This document shows, in pieces, positions 7,590 to 16,907 of a stretch of DNA of 32,952 bases (the stretch's first letter is position 1; every line of letters begins with the position of its first letter). The notes under the pieces are model-generated. The model was not told the origin of the DNA. It saw nothing but the letters and a program-made list of their open reading frames with translations, and ran no database searches. Position numbers and translations under genes: made by a program. The DNA is from an uncultured Bacteroidales bacterium. Lineage in GTDB: Bacteria > Bacteroidota > Bacteroidia > Bacteroidales > Bacteroidaceae. Where the stretch lies: contig CALEFD010000096.1 of assembly GCA_937876995.1 (NCBI GenBank), positions 1-32,952 of the forward strand. Direction: 5' to 3'.

Positions 7590-8744
7590 TTACAAATTTG
7601 CCAAATAATTCACTATGCGTTCACATGCCTTACCGTCACCGTATGGATTTACAGCCTTACTCATTGTATTATAGGCATCTTTACTGTCAAGCAGTAATGA
7701 CATCTGCTCTACAATAGCATTATAGTCTGTTCCTACCAGTTTAACTGTACCAGCCTCTACTGCTTCGGGACGTTCTGTAGTATCGCGCATTACAAGAACA
7801 GGTTTTCCTAATCCGGGTGCCTCTTCTTGTACTCCACCGCTATCAGTAAGTACTATATAACTGTTCTCCATCATCAGAACAAACTCAAAATAGTCTAAAG
7901 GCTCTATAAAGAACAGGTTATTACGTTTATTATCGGCAAATAATTCGTTGATAGGTCCGCGAACATTAGGATTCAAATGCATAGGATACACAAAATCCAC
8001 ATCTTGATATTTATCGGAGAGAAAAGCTAAAGCGTTACAGATATTACGGAAGCCATCACCAAAATTTTCTCTGCGATGTCCTGTTATCAATACCATTCTA
8101 CGTTTTCCATCAGATAGTCTGGACATATCATAACCCATACCTAATATCTTTGTCTGTAATTCATTAGACAAAGTGCTATCCGATTTAATTTTATCTACAA
8201 CATAATAGAGGGCATCTATTACTGTATTGCCGGTAACAATAATTTTGTTTTCCGGAACATTCTCTTTAATCAGATTGTTTCTACCAAACTGTGTAGGAGC
8301 AAAATTGTATGTAGAGATACGTCCTGTAATCTGTCTGTTTATCTCTTCCGGCCAAGGACTGTATATATCGTTTGTTCTAAGTCCTGCTTCTATGTGACCT
8401 ACAGGAATCTGTTCATAAAAAGATGCCAACGCTGCCGCCATTGATGTGGTTGTATCGCCATGAACAAGCACAATATCTGGTTTTTCAGCTTTTAGGACTT
8501 CACCCATACCTATTAACACTTTCGATGTTACATCGTACAGGTTTTGACCTTTATGCATTATATTCAAATCGAAATCAGGAGTAATCTCAAAGAGTTGTAG
8601 AACCTGGTCTAACATCTCACGATGCTGACCTGTTACACATACCAATGTACGGAACTTATCGTTCTCCTTTTGAAGCGCCTTTACCAATGGAGCCATCTTT
8701 ATAGCTTCAGGACGGGTTCCAAACACCAACATTATACTCTTCAT
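7590..8744 (-). CDS. wecB: UDP-N-acetylglucosamine 2-epimerase (non-hydrolysing)
   Basis: This 384-residue enzyme interconverts UDP-GlcNAc and UDP-ManNAc in the cytoplasm. Conserved blocks seen in order are GTRPEAIK (9-16), HGDTTTSMAAALA, GHIEAGLRT, PWPEEINR, TGNTVIDAL, TGHRREN and the UDP-binding stretch DSGGVQEEAPGLGKPVLVMR, followed by TERPEAVEAGT. The start chosen is the ATG at 8744: it gives the family N-terminus MKSIMLVFGTRPEAI and lies four bases after the wecC stop, while a longer reading would overlap wecC and add eight atypical residues. Its product is the substrate of the adjacent WecC. Confidence 0.95.
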   Translation of the reverse strand: MKSIMLVFGTRPEAIKMAPLVKALQKENDKFRTLVCVTGQHREMLDQVLQLFEITPDFDLNIMHKGQNLYDVTSKVLIGMGEVLKAEKPDIVLVHGDTTTSMAAALASFYEQIPVGHIEAGLRTNDIYSPWPEEINRQITGRISTYNFAPTQFGRNNLIKENVPENKIIVTGNTVIDALYYVVDKIKSDSTLSNELQTKILGMGYDMSRLSDGKRRMVLITGHRRENFGDGFRNICNALAFLSDKYQDVDFVYPMHLNPNVRGPINELFADNKRNNLFFIEPLDYFEFVLMMENSYIVLTDSGGVQEEAPGLGKPVLVMRDTTERPEAVEAGTVKLVGTDYNAIVEQMSLLLDSKDAYNTMSKAVNPYGDGKACERIVNYLANL

Positions 8745-8748
8745 AGGC

Positions 8749-9957
8749 CTACTTTTTAAATGTGCCACAGAAATCTAACACAAGGACATCATCTCTGTAG
8801 TTCAATTCTGCAAACTCCTTATGATTGACCAAGAAAACAACAATATCAGCCTTTTCGTATGCAACCTTATAATCTGTCAGTTTAAATACGTTATGTTCTG
8901 TGATGTTTGGTTCAACAACCATCACATTACCATTATTGCAAGACTGCAGCACTTTTGATGTAATAAGTTTTGCAGGCGATTCGCGCAAGTCATCAATATT
9001 TGGTTTAAAAGCTAATCCCATCATTGCCACAACAGGAGCTGTATGGCGTTCCAATTCAAATTCTACCATTTTACGGCGAATCTTTTCTGCACACCACATA
9101 GCTTTCTGATTATTCACATCACGAGCCAGATTTATAATTCTTGCTTCAGCAGGAAATTTTGATGATATAAAATATGGATCTACAGCTATACAGTGTCCGC
9201 CTACTCCACATCCCGGTTGCAAAATGTTTACACGTGGATGTTTGTTTGCAAGTTCTATCAGTTCCCAAACATTGATACCGGCTCTGTCACATATAAGCGA
9301 TAATTCGTTTGCAAATGCAATCTGCACATCGCGCGAAGCATTTTCTGTAAGCTTACACATTTCTGCAGTCCTACAGTTTGTAGAGTGCAATTGTCCATTA
9401 ACAAAATAGCGATAGAACTCTTTTGCTTTTTCTGTAGATGCTTCATCCAGTCCGCCTATTACACGGTCATTGTTCACCAATTCATGAATGATATTACCGG
9501 GCAAGACACGTTCCGGACAATATGCTATAGAGATTTTTCCTTTCAATTCCGGACGATTTGCAAAGATCAAATCGGCCATGTTTTCTGTAGTTCCTATAGG
9601 TGATGTGGATTCAATTATATATAAATCGCCCTCTTTTAAAAGTGGAAGAATATCTTTTGTAGCTTTCTCTACAAACGATGTATCAGGTTCGTGATTGATA
9701 TTCTTGAACGGTGTAGGAACAACTATCAAATATGCATCTGCAATCTGAGGAGTTTGATATGCTTTCAGATTACCGCAATCCACTACCTCCTTCAACAAAT
9801 CCTCTAAATTTGGCTCTACAATATGCAAGTGACCGGCATTGGTCTCTTTGACTATTGTCGGATTAGTATCAACTCCTATAACTTCTATGCCGCTTTTTGC
9901 AGCTATAATTGCAGTTGGAAGTCCTATATACCCCAACCCTATAAAACACGCTTTCAT
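8749..9957 (-). CDS. wecC: UDP-N-acetyl-D-mannosamine dehydrogenase
   Basis: This 402-residue NAD-dependent enzyme oxidises UDP-ManNAc to UDP-ManNAcA. It shows the Rossmann motif GLGYIGLPTA (7-16), YCPERVLPG (about 146-154), NDRVIGG, the catalytic cysteine in GVGGHCIAVDPYF (Cys256) and the C-terminal domain start GLAFKPNIDDLRESPAK. It belongs to the UDP-glucose/GDP-mannose dehydrogenase family; adjacency to wecB identifies the substrate as UDP-ManNAc. The ATG at 9957 is preferred over an upstream ATG at 9969, which would prepend four residues to the typical start. It is the first gene after a strong internal promoter (10014-10044). Confidence 0.93.
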   Translation of the reverse strand: MKACFIGLGYIGLPTAIIAAKSGIEVIGVDTNPTIVKETNAGHLHIVEPNLEDLLKEVVDCGNLKAYQTPQIADAYLIVVPTPFKNINHEPDTSFVEKATKDILPLLKEGDLYIIESTSPIGTTENMADLIFANRPELKGKISIAYCPERVLPGNIIHELVNNDRVIGGLDEASTEKAKEFYRYFVNGQLHSTNCRTAEMCKLTENASRDVQIAFANELSLICDRAGINVWELIELANKHPRVNILQPGCGVGGHCIAVDPYFISSKFPAEARIINLARDVNNQKAMWCAEKIRRKMVEFELERHTAPVVAMMGLAFKPNIDDLRESPAKLITSKVLQSCNNGNVMVVEPNITEHNVFKLTDYKVAYEKADIVVFLVNHKEFAELNYRDDVLVLDFCGTFKK

Positions 9958-10013
9958 TAAAATACACAAATATTTATATTCAAGATATTGACTATCTTAT
10001 AGCAAATTATCTA

Positions 10014-10044
10014 CAAAGATAGCCAAAATCCCACGTACAGCAAA
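10014..10044 (-). promoter_or_regulatory. Strong promoter for wecC-wecB-GT4
   Basis: On the minus strand TTTG (10044-10041) is separated by exactly 19 bases from TATCTTTG (10021-10014). This is a full match to the Bacteroidota consensus TTTG-N19-21-TAnnTTTG. Transcription should begin near 10009, giving a leader of about 50 bases. Two inverted repeats overlap it: CTATCTT (9992-9998) with AAGATAG (10016-10022) across the -7 box and start site, and ATGGAA (10045-10050) with TTCCAT (10064-10069) next to the -33 box. Confidence 0.75.
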
Positions 10045-10086
10045 ATGGAACTAAAAAAAAAACTTCCATTGATATTGCAAAGAGAG

Positions 10087-11142
10087 TCAAAGCCTTTGTT
10101 CATTCCTGAAAGGTATCCTAAACTTTACGTCCTTTAAACTCAAAGCTTTCTTCTCAATAAGTAGCCATGAGATAAGTCCCAAAAGAACTGACAAAGCCAA
10201 TGAAGCCAATCCATATTTCCATTCACCAACAAATCCCAATTCTACAAATACATTGACGACTATCATGTGATAAAGGTACAATCCATAAGAGATATCAATA
10301 CCATGAAGTATCCCACCCATTTTCGGAATTGTATAGGCTAACGAAATTGTTAAAAATGCCAATAAAATGTTAGCCCCTAATATGCCTGGTAAAACTACCT
10401 GATAAGAGGGACCGGCTACCAGATTAACATATAACCCATACACCAATATCCAATAAATAGCTTTTCCTTCGAAAAATTTTCTGACCGCATCCCAATTAAG
10501 ATACAACAGCGAGCCAATAAAAAAGCAATAAAGCCATGGAAGGAATGAATATTTGATTAGCTTCATGACTGTTCCATCCAAAAAAAGCGCATTTATATAA
10601 TTGACACCTAATGACATCACACTAAGCACAATCAAACAAATATTCAATCGTTTCCTGCAAATATAGATAACCAGTGGCAACAACAAATAGAAACCGAACT
10701 CTACGGGTATTGTCCAAAGGCTTCCATTGGGACACCCCACACCAAACCCTCTTAAAACATCCGGGGTATAAAATTCAAACACTGTTGTCTGTCCAACCAT
10801 CCAAGCCCATAACTGCGGAAGTTTTAGTGTATCTCTGTTAATATATCCACAAACACACAACACAACAAATAACAACAGGAACGCGCACCAAAGAGCCGGA
10901 AATATTCTCAAGACTCTATTTTTCAAATACCGGACAAAAGATACATTGTTAACACAAGATGCTGTGATAAGAAAACCACTGATTACGAAAAACACAAATA
11001 CACCGGGAAAAGGAAAACTAATCCCTCCTATTGATTGTAAATAAGCATCATCTAATTGCAGATGTTCTGCAGTATGAATGATAGCAACTTGAAAAGCTGC
11101 TATCAACCTTATCAGGTCAAAATTATTTTCTCTGGAAATCAT
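10087..11142 (-). CDS. Acyltransferase 3 family membrane protein (OafA-like)
   Basis: This 351-residue integral membrane protein has about ten hydrophobic segments. The N-terminus FDLIRLIAAFQVAIIHTAEH contains the arginine and the conserved histidine (His23) of acyltransferase-3 enzymes, which transfer acetyl or other acyl groups to sugars. FVFFVISGFLIT and RILRIFPALW-like segments (here VLRIFPALWCAF) are also typical. There is no C-terminal SGNH domain. It probably O-acetylates the polysaccharide made by this locus. It follows the two-domain oxidoreductase by 17 bases and is probably the last gene of the long upstream transcript before the wecC promoter. Confidence 0.88.
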   Translation of the reverse strand: MISRENNFDLIRLIAAFQVAIIHTAEHLQLDDAYLQSIGGISFPFPGVFVFFVISGFLITASCVNNVSFVRYLKNRVLRIFPALWCAFLLLFVVLCVCGYINRDTLKLPQLWAWMVGQTTVFEFYTPDVLRGFGVGCPNGSLWTIPVEFGFYLLLPLVIYICRKRLNICLIVLSVMSLGVNYINALFLDGTVMKLIKYSFLPWLYCFFIGSLLYLNWDAVRKFFEGKAIYWILVYGLYVNLVAGPSYQVVLPGILGANILLAFLTISLAYTIPKMGGILHGIDISYGLYLYHMIVVNVFVELGFVGEWKYGLASLALSVLLGLISWLLIEKKALSLKDVKFRIPFRNEQRL

Positions 11143-11159
11143 TAAAGTTCAGACATCTA

Positions 11160-13280
11160 TTAAATAACTTCTACCCACTGTCCTTTCTTAAGCGATTCTA
11201 TTGCAGCCAGCGAAGCTTGCGTTGTATTCACGATGCTATCCATCGGTATGAGAGGGGCGCCTCCTTGCAACATACGTTCTTTAAGGAGTGCAAATTCATT
11301 CTTCTGGCCTTTATCCATAGCACCTGACATCTTAGAGAAACCTTTAACACCGAAACCTTGCAACTTGCGCCAATTGTCAAGTACAAACACACGTTCTTGC
11401 GAGTAAACTTCTACACGCTCTTTAGCGTATGACTTAGAGCCATTGGCAAAATAGTTAATAACAGCATTTGTTCCATTCTCGTATTTCAACAAAATGGTAG
11501 CATTATCAGTATTCTCTTCCGGATTTACCCCCATGGCATTCATACAAACAGCCACTACACGACTACCTGCAATATACGAACAAAGGTCTATAAAGTGACA
11601 CGCTTCACCAATGATACGTCCACCTCCTACTTCGAGATCATGCACCCACATATCAGCCGGTATAAATCCGGCATTCATTGTGGCAACGATGTTTTTTGGT
11701 CCATCACCTACCAACTGTTTCAATTTGATAGCAAATGGTGAAAAACGGCGATTAAATCCCACTGTCAGAGTAACACCTTTGGGAGCATTTTCATACACCT
11801 CTTTAATTTCCGCAAGTTCTTCCTTATTCAAGCATAGTGGTTTCTCCACAAAGACACTTTTGCCGGAACGCAATGTTTCCAACACAATCTTTGCATGAAG
11901 ATTATGGCGCGTAGTAATAATTACCATATCTACCTCGTTATCGTTCAAAATCTCATAATAATCTGATGTAGCACATTCAGCACCTGCTTTCTTTGCCAAT
12001 ATTTTGGCATTGAGTCCACCTGCACTTGCTATATATTTGATTGTAGCATCAGCCTTTTTCAATGCCGGGATTACCGTACTGGAAGTATAGTTACCGGCAC
12101 CAATAATGCCTATTTTACCATTGCCGGCCTTAAACGATGCACCTTCTATAGTCACCACACGCTCTATGCTCATTTCATCAGGATACTTCAAAATAGAGGC
12201 GATAGAACCATGCTTGCGCATATCTCCATAAATCTCTATGTAATCTTTCAGTTCTACCTCTTCGGTTATTAGGGACTTCACATCCAATCCACCGGTAGAG
12301 ATAGCATGAAGGATTGTTTCAAAATTACGTTTCTCGGTCCAACGAACATAAGGTAATGGATAATCATGCCCCTTATTCTCATACTCTTCATCATAGCGTC
12401 CTGCACCATAGGAGCAAGAGACCTGGAAAGAGAGTTCCTTCTTATAAAAATCGTCTCGCCTAAGATTAAGCCCTACCACACCAACCAGAATGATACGACC
12501 ACGCTTGCGACACATCTCACAGGCTTGATGCATCACCTCATCAGTCTTTGCAGATGCCGTAATGATAACACCATCTACACCAATGCTATTTGTCACTTCT
12601 TCTACAAATTTTACCGGATCGACACCTTTTCCGGGATTAATTGCCAGCACACCTTTCGAAGCAGCCATATCAACCTTCTCCTGGTCAAAGTCTATACCAA
12701 TTACCCGGCATCCATTGGCCATCAGCAATTGACTTACTACCAAACCTATCAAACCAAGTCCTGTAACAACTACAGTTTCGCCCAGCTCGGGTTTAAACAA
12801 ACGTATTCCTTCAAGGCCTATGGAACCTATTACCGTAAATGCGGCCTCTTCATCTGAAACATTATCAGGCACCTTAGCTACCAGATTCTTAGGTACACAT
12901 ACATACTCAGCATGATTACCATTTGAAGCTACGCGGTCACCTACTACAAATTCCGTCACCCCCTTACCTACTGCTATTACACGTCCCACATTACAGTAGC
13001 CTAATGGAAGTGGTTGACCTAATTTATTAAAAACGGCTTCCAAAGTTGGTTGAATGCCATCTGTTTTCAACTTATCTAACACCTGTTTAACCTTATCAGG
13101 CTGCTGACGGGCTTTATCAATAAGATTTGCCTTACCGAACTCTACCAACATACGCTCGGTACCAAGCGACACCAATGAACGAGTAGTCCTGACAAGCACA
13201 CAGCCTGCTTTTACATTAGGAACGGGCACTTCTTCCAAAATAGTAGCACCTGATTTCAGGTCTTGAATTATCTGCTTCAT
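11160..13280 (-). CDS. Two-domain oxidoreductase: MDR dehydrogenase fused to Gfo/Idh/MocA
   Basis: This 706-residue fusion has an N-terminal medium-chain dehydrogenase-like half (about 1-365, Rossmann motif GLGLIGLVVSQ at 174-184). Its C-terminal half is Gfo/Idh/MocA (about 388-706, nucleotide motif GIIGAG at 391-396 and the family signature EKPL at 479-482). The usual catalytic-zinc CxxH-type ligands of alcohol dehydrogenases are not evident near SLVSLGTER (36-43). Such two-domain proteins occur in polysaccharide gene clusters, commonly beside heparinase-like genes as here; the substrate, probably a nucleotide sugar or polysaccharide-linked uronate, is not established from sequence. The gap to the upstream heparinase gene is 48 bases and contains a possible extra promoter. 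Confidence 0.85.
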   Translation of the reverse strand: MKQIIQDLKSGATILEEVPVPNVKAGCVLVRTTRSLVSLGTERMLVEFGKANLIDKARQQPDKVKQVLDKLKTDGIQPTLEAVFNKLGQPLPLGYCNVGRVIAVGKGVTEFVVGDRVASNGNHAEYVCVPKNLVAKVPDNVSDEEAAFTVIGSIGLEGIRLFKPELGETVVVTGLGLIGLVVSQLLMANGCRVIGIDFDQEKVDMAASKGVLAINPGKGVDPVKFVEEVTNSIGVDGVIITASAKTDEVMHQACEMCRKRGRIILVGVVGLNLRRDDFYKKELSFQVSCSYGAGRYDEEYENKGHDYPLPYVRWTEKRNFETILHAISTGGLDVKSLITEEVELKDYIEIYGDMRKHGSIASILKYPDEMSIERVVTIEGASFKAGNGKIGIIGAGNYTSSTVIPALKKADATIKYIASAGGLNAKILAKKAGAECATSDYYEILNDNEVDMVIITTRHNLHAKIVLETLRSGKSVFVEKPLCLNKEELAEIKEVYENAPKGVTLTVGFNRRFSPFAIKLKQLVGDGPKNIVATMNAGFIPADMWVHDLEVGGGRIIGEACHFIDLCSYIAGSRVVAVCMNAMGVNPEENTDNATILLKYENGTNAVINYFANGSKSYAKERVEVYSQERVFVLDNWRKLQGFGVKGFSKMSGAMDKGQKNEFALLKERMLQGGAPLIPMDSIVNTTQASLAAIESLKKGQWVEVI

Positions 13281-13301
13281 ATATAATATACGTTTTATTC
13301 A

Positions 13302-13309
13302 CAAAATTA
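13302..13309 (-). promoter_or_regulatory. Possible internal promoter before the two-domain oxidoreductase
   Basis: TAATTTTG on the minus strand (13309-13302) fits TAnnTTTG and would start transcription about 15-18 bases before the oxidoreductase ATG. No TTTG occurs at the correct distance upstream, and the region is AT-rich, so chance is a real possibility. Confidence 0.3.
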
Positions 13310-13328
13310 ATGATAAATATTCACACAT

Positions 13329-14930
13329 CTATTGAAAGTCAGCAATAATCGTACGCAAAGTACTATCGAACGTTACTTGAATACATTGCGAGGAACTCAG
13401 AATATTATACTCCTCTGCCACTTCCATCTGAACAATATCTATAGCGCAGCTGTTTTCAAAATAAAACGATGCACAATCTGTGACGATTGCATTGTCTGAT
13501 ACGTCCAACACCTGTACTTCAGGAGCTAAATGAAAATATGCCACTGCACTACGAATATGTCCTCCCGACACAGTATCAATTACCTCCATTCTATCTTCTC
13601 TACAGATATATTGACGCAAGCATGTTACACCTTTATTATTATATCCGTTATGGCTCATTGAACAGGAGACAGAAGTATCGTCCAAAATATTGACATTCGC
13701 ACGTTGAGCACAACGAAACGCGCCCCACACTTTAGAAGAATTCTCGCCATCCACTACTACCGCATTGTGCGCCATTGTAGAACGTTCATAGTTGCGCCGT
13801 TCACAATTATTGTATGTAGAAGTACCCGTATCCCCCAACAACGCACGATTCCTTACCCAAAGCAAAAAATTTGAAGTGTCGGCATGTGCATGACCTAAAT
13901 TATAAGAAACACCGAGAGGAGCTATATCTATGATGGTCTCATAAGCAGAACGTGTTATATGACGATATCCGGAAACATTCAGTTCTCCTTTATGCCACTC
14001 TATATGTAAACTATTTGCATACTCTCGCAACACTGATGGTGAAAAGACTACTCCGTTCGCAGCATCGTTGAGCAGAGGTAATGTATCATTGGCCACTACA
14101 ATTGCATCGAGCCAGGCGAGCATTTCCGAAGCCTTACCATACAAAAACATCTTTGTAGTCTCCAATTCAACAAACAGACTATTATCAGTTACCGATAGAA
14201 GGTTACAACAATCGAGCAGGCGTTCCAATATTACACAATGATACATCGGGCTTAATTCAAAATGAGCTCCATCGGAAAGAATCTGCTCTTTCAGTTGGCT
14301 CACTACTATATGCTTTGCTTTCTGCCAAAAATCAGCATCACGAAAATATATAGCCGCAAAAAGCAAAGAGAAACCATTTTCAAGATAATGATTGGCCAAC
14401 AAATGACGCTCGGTACGTTTACTCAACAGTTTATATTGTGAATAAAGAGATGTGTCAATCTTTTTCATTTGTTCGAAAGACAATTCCTCAATGTGTAAAG
14501 AGACAAATTTTATCCAGTTAATTCCGCGTAGTGATATCGGATATGGGTCATTTGCTATTTGATTGTCAGCAATATCATCAATAAAACGTTCAATCCAACC
14601 ATAACCATCTGTTACACTCATACCAGGCTGTAACAAAAAGTCCATATAGTTCAGATTGTATCGCCAAAGTTCTCCCTGCGAACAATCATCCCATTTCCCA
14701 TTAAAACGGTGTGTGAGATTCAAAAGACAGAATACATTGTCACCTTCATAAGACACAGATTTCTTTGGGAAATCTTTTAATTCTACAGGATTTCCCTTTT
14801 TGTAGCAGGTGTAATCGGTCCTTAGCGATAAGAAACGTGTTACTTTTGCGGCTATTTTATAATATATCTGAAAGAATAGTTGTTCTCGTTTCAGATATTT
14901 CAGAGTATGATAATATAACGATAAGGACAT
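13329..14930 (-). CDS. Heparinase II/III-like (alginate lyase superfamily) protein
   Basis: This 533-residue protein has an N-terminal alpha-helical toroid (about 60-310, with NHYLENGFSLLFAA and SDGAHFELSPMYH) and a C-terminal beta-sandwich typical of heparinase II/III proteins. It contains GHAHADTSNFLLW (346-358) and STMAHNAVVVDG (384-395), which hold the histidines expected near the active site. No signal peptide is visible. In polysaccharide loci such proteins may trim or modify the product, or act with the neighbouring oxidoreductase; activity is not proven by sequence. The ATG at 14930 is preferred because it is four bases after the preceding stop codon; an upstream ATG at 14972 would overlap the glycosyltransferase by 38 bases. 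Confidence 0.85.
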   Translation of the reverse strand: MSLSLYYHTLKYLKREQLFFQIYYKIAAKVTRFLSLRTDYTCYKKGNPVELKDFPKKSVSYEGDNVFCLLNLTHRFNGKWDDCSQGELWRYNLNYMDFLLQPGMSVTDGYGWIERFIDDIADNQIANDPYPISLRGINWIKFVSLHIEELSFEQMKKIDTSLYSQYKLLSKRTERHLLANHYLENGFSLLFAAIYFRDADFWQKAKHIVVSQLKEQILSDGAHFELSPMYHCVILERLLDCCNLLSVTDNSLFVELETTKMFLYGKASEMLAWLDAIVVANDTLPLLNDAANGVVFSPSVLREYANSLHIEWHKGELNVSGYRHITRSAYETIIDIAPLGVSYNLGHAHADTSNFLLWVRNRALLGDTGTSTYNNCERRNYERSTMAHNAVVVDGENSSKVWGAFRCAQRANVNILDDTSVSCSMSHNGYNNKGVTCLRQYICREDRMEVIDTVSGGHIRSAVAYFHLAPEVQVLDVSDNAIVTDCASFYFENSCAIDIVQMEVAEEYNILSSSQCIQVTFDSTLRTIIADFQ

Positions 14931-14934
14931 AGTA

Positions 14935-15972
14935 CTATGACAATGATAAATATAGACGCAATACCTCTTCATCTACACGTATCTCCGGGTTATATACAAC
15001 CCGTTTCCTCTCAAGTATTAAAGGATAGACCTTTTTAAATAAATCATCTGCATCGCCCGTTTTATACAATACAGCCTCTTTTGGTCTTGTACAAACATCG
15101 CTGGCCACTACGGGAGTACCAAATTGAAGTGCCTCCTTTACTGAAACGCCCTCCATATCTGACATTGTGGCACGTATAAAGAGATCTGTATGTGACCATA
15201 CTTCGAAACCATTTACCGGAGAATTTACTATAAAACAGAAATAATCCGAAAGCCCCAATTCATCGATTCTCGACAAACATTTGCCAAAATAATCATTATC
15301 AAATATTTCAGAGATACAAAATACCATTCCTACATCTAACCGTTCTTCGTTAATCAGACGGTTCATCAAATGAATCAATTGGTCTATACCATACAAATCG
15401 CCAAATACATTGTTTATTACCCTATGGGCATTAGACGAAATTGTATATTCATGTTTACTGATAAAATCCTCTATTTCTGTTGTCAGGCCTTTCATTTCAC
15501 CCTCTTCAGGTGCCATATAGGTTGGCAACAATACTATTTTTTTCTTATTAATATCATATTTCTCGCAAAGCAGTTCAGTGTAAGTGGGATCATTGAATAT
15601 AATGTACTTTACACAACTAAACAGCCGGTTAATCACTTTACGTTTCCAGCCGTCAAGCAGTACAATACGACGATTATGAAGCGTAAGTACTATATGGTGT
15701 TTCCTGCCAAAAATATAGAGCAAAAACAACAGATAAAAATTAGTAAACTGAGCATGAATAATTTTCTTGCCAACAAATGGCAGTTTCAAGAACTCCCATA
15801 GCCTATTCTTAACGCTTATTACACATTGGGTTTCATATCCCGACTGTGCAAAATCACGCATTACTACATCATTATCTTTAGCATGCATTTTTTCTACTAA
15901 ACGCTTGCAATATATCGATATTCCTCCTATTGGAGGCGGATAAAAGCCCCATATTTCCTTTTTCATCGTCAT
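14935..15972 (-). CDS. Glycosyltransferase family 4
   Basis: This 345-residue GT-B glycosyltransferase opens with KKEIWGFYPPPIGGISIYCK, the N-terminal glycine-rich loop of GT4 enzymes. The donor-site region MSDMEGVSVKEALQFGTPVVAS (about 280-301) includes the two spaced glutamates of the EX7E motif. It would extend the lipid-linked repeat unit; neither donor nor acceptor can be read from sequence. The first ATG (15972) overlaps the GT2 stop as ATGA; a second ATG at 15966 gives the start MKKEIWG and may be the real one. The downstream heparinase-like gene begins four bases after its stop. Confidence 0.88.
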   Translation of the reverse strand: MTMKKEIWGFYPPPIGGISIYCKRLVEKMHAKDNDVVMRDFAQSGYETQCVISVKNRLWEFLKLPFVGKKIIHAQFTNFYLLFLLYIFGRKHHIVLTLHNRRIVLLDGWKRKVINRLFSCVKYIIFNDPTYTELLCEKYDINKKKIVLLPTYMAPEEGEMKGLTTEIEDFISKHEYTISSNAHRVINNVFGDLYGIDQLIHLMNRLINEERLDVGMVFCISEIFDNDYFGKCLSRIDELGLSDYFCFIVNSPVNGFEVWSHTDLFIRATMSDMEGVSVKEALQFGTPVVASDVCTRPKEAVLYKTGDADDLFKKVYPLILERKRVVYNPEIRVDEEVLRLYLSLS

Positions 15973-16907
15973 ACAAAATAGGTATTATCAATAACCAATG
16001 CCTCGAAATCCTCTTTACTAACTCCTTCTTTTATACGAGCATCTTTCCACAAGCGCTTCATTAGAACCAATGTTCTTGATAAAGAGTGAGATGACATATA
16101 AAAATGCTTTATACAAAACGGCAAATTAACCAAAGCCCATGTATAATAGAAGAGTCCGGACTTATTAATACGGATATCTATAAATCTATTCAGATAATGC
16201 ATATACACCTTACCCAATCCATACATTTTATTGCCGGAAGCTCCCACCTTATGATAAATCAGCGAGTTGAGTACACACGCCATCTGCACTTTCTGTTTTT
16301 TCATACGTAGTGACAGTTCAAAGTCCTCTTCGCCAAAAAAGAAACGCTCTGTAAGAAGTCTATTCTGTTCATCAAGTAGTTCCGGGTAAAAATACAATGC
16401 ACAGCCGGTTACAAATGAAACAGACAAATGGTCTGTCTCCCTCACTGCCATATCCGGTTGTTCTGAACAATAGTATTTACGGAAGCCAAACAATAGTTTA
16501 CCTCCACAATTCCATACTTTCTGTTTATCGTAAAAATAATTAATCTTAGGAGTAAGTATCCGATATTGGGGGTTGCGTTTGGAAAAAGCCTGCAAAGAGA
16601 CAAGAAAATCAGGGCTTACCTCGGTATCATTATTGAGTAGCAGATAGCTGTCGGGTGTATCCTGACCTGCTACAGCTATTCCCTTGTTATTACCACGAGC
16701 AAAACCATAATTTCTATCCAAAGCTATTAGCCGTGCATCAAGTTTCTTATGCTCCCCTATCCATGTTTCAATTCGGGATACAGAATCATCTGACGAACCA
16801 TTATCGACAACATAGATGCGAAAATCGCCATCTGCCTTCATCAACGAATTTAGACAGGCCAGCGTATCGTCAGCTCCATTCCAATTCAATACAATAATTG
16901 CCGTCAT
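15969..16907 (-). CDS. Glycosyltransferase family 2 (rhamnosyltransferase-like)
   Basis: This 312-residue GT-A enzyme starts MTAIIVLNWNGADDTLACL, followed by YVVDNGSSDDSV (about 32-43), NYGFARGNNKGI and the metal-binding LLLNNDTEVSPDFL. VTGCALYFYPEL and FFGEEDFELSLRMKK complete the pattern of WbbL-like GT2 proteins. It should add a sugar to the polyprenyl-linked unit in the cytoplasm. The start at 16907 is chosen because it gives the family N-terminus and a 4-base ATGA overlap with the wzx stop; a longer reading from 16982 would add 25 residues that are out-of-frame flippase sequence. Confidence 0.9.
   Translation of the reverse strand: MTAIIVLNWNGADDTLACLNSLMKADGDFRIYVVDNGSSDDSVSRIETWIGEHKKLDARLIALDRNYGFARGNNKGIAVAGQDTPDSYLLLNNDTEVSPDFLVSLQAFSKRNPQYRILTPKINYFYDKQKVWNCGGKLLFGFRKYYCSEQPDMAVRETDHLSVSFVTGCALYFYPELLDEQNRLLTERFFFGEEDFELSLRMKKQKVQMACVLNSLIYHKVGASGNKMYGLGKVYMHYLNRFIDIRINKSGLFYYTWALVNLPFCIKHFYMSSHSLSRTLVLMKRLWKDARIKEGVSKEDFEALVIDNTYFV

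Noticed and set aside
10045..10069. ATGGAA/TTCCAT as a terminator of the acyltransferase transcript
   Set aside because: The poly-T run is in the loop rather than after the stem, so it lacks the intrinsic-terminator layout.
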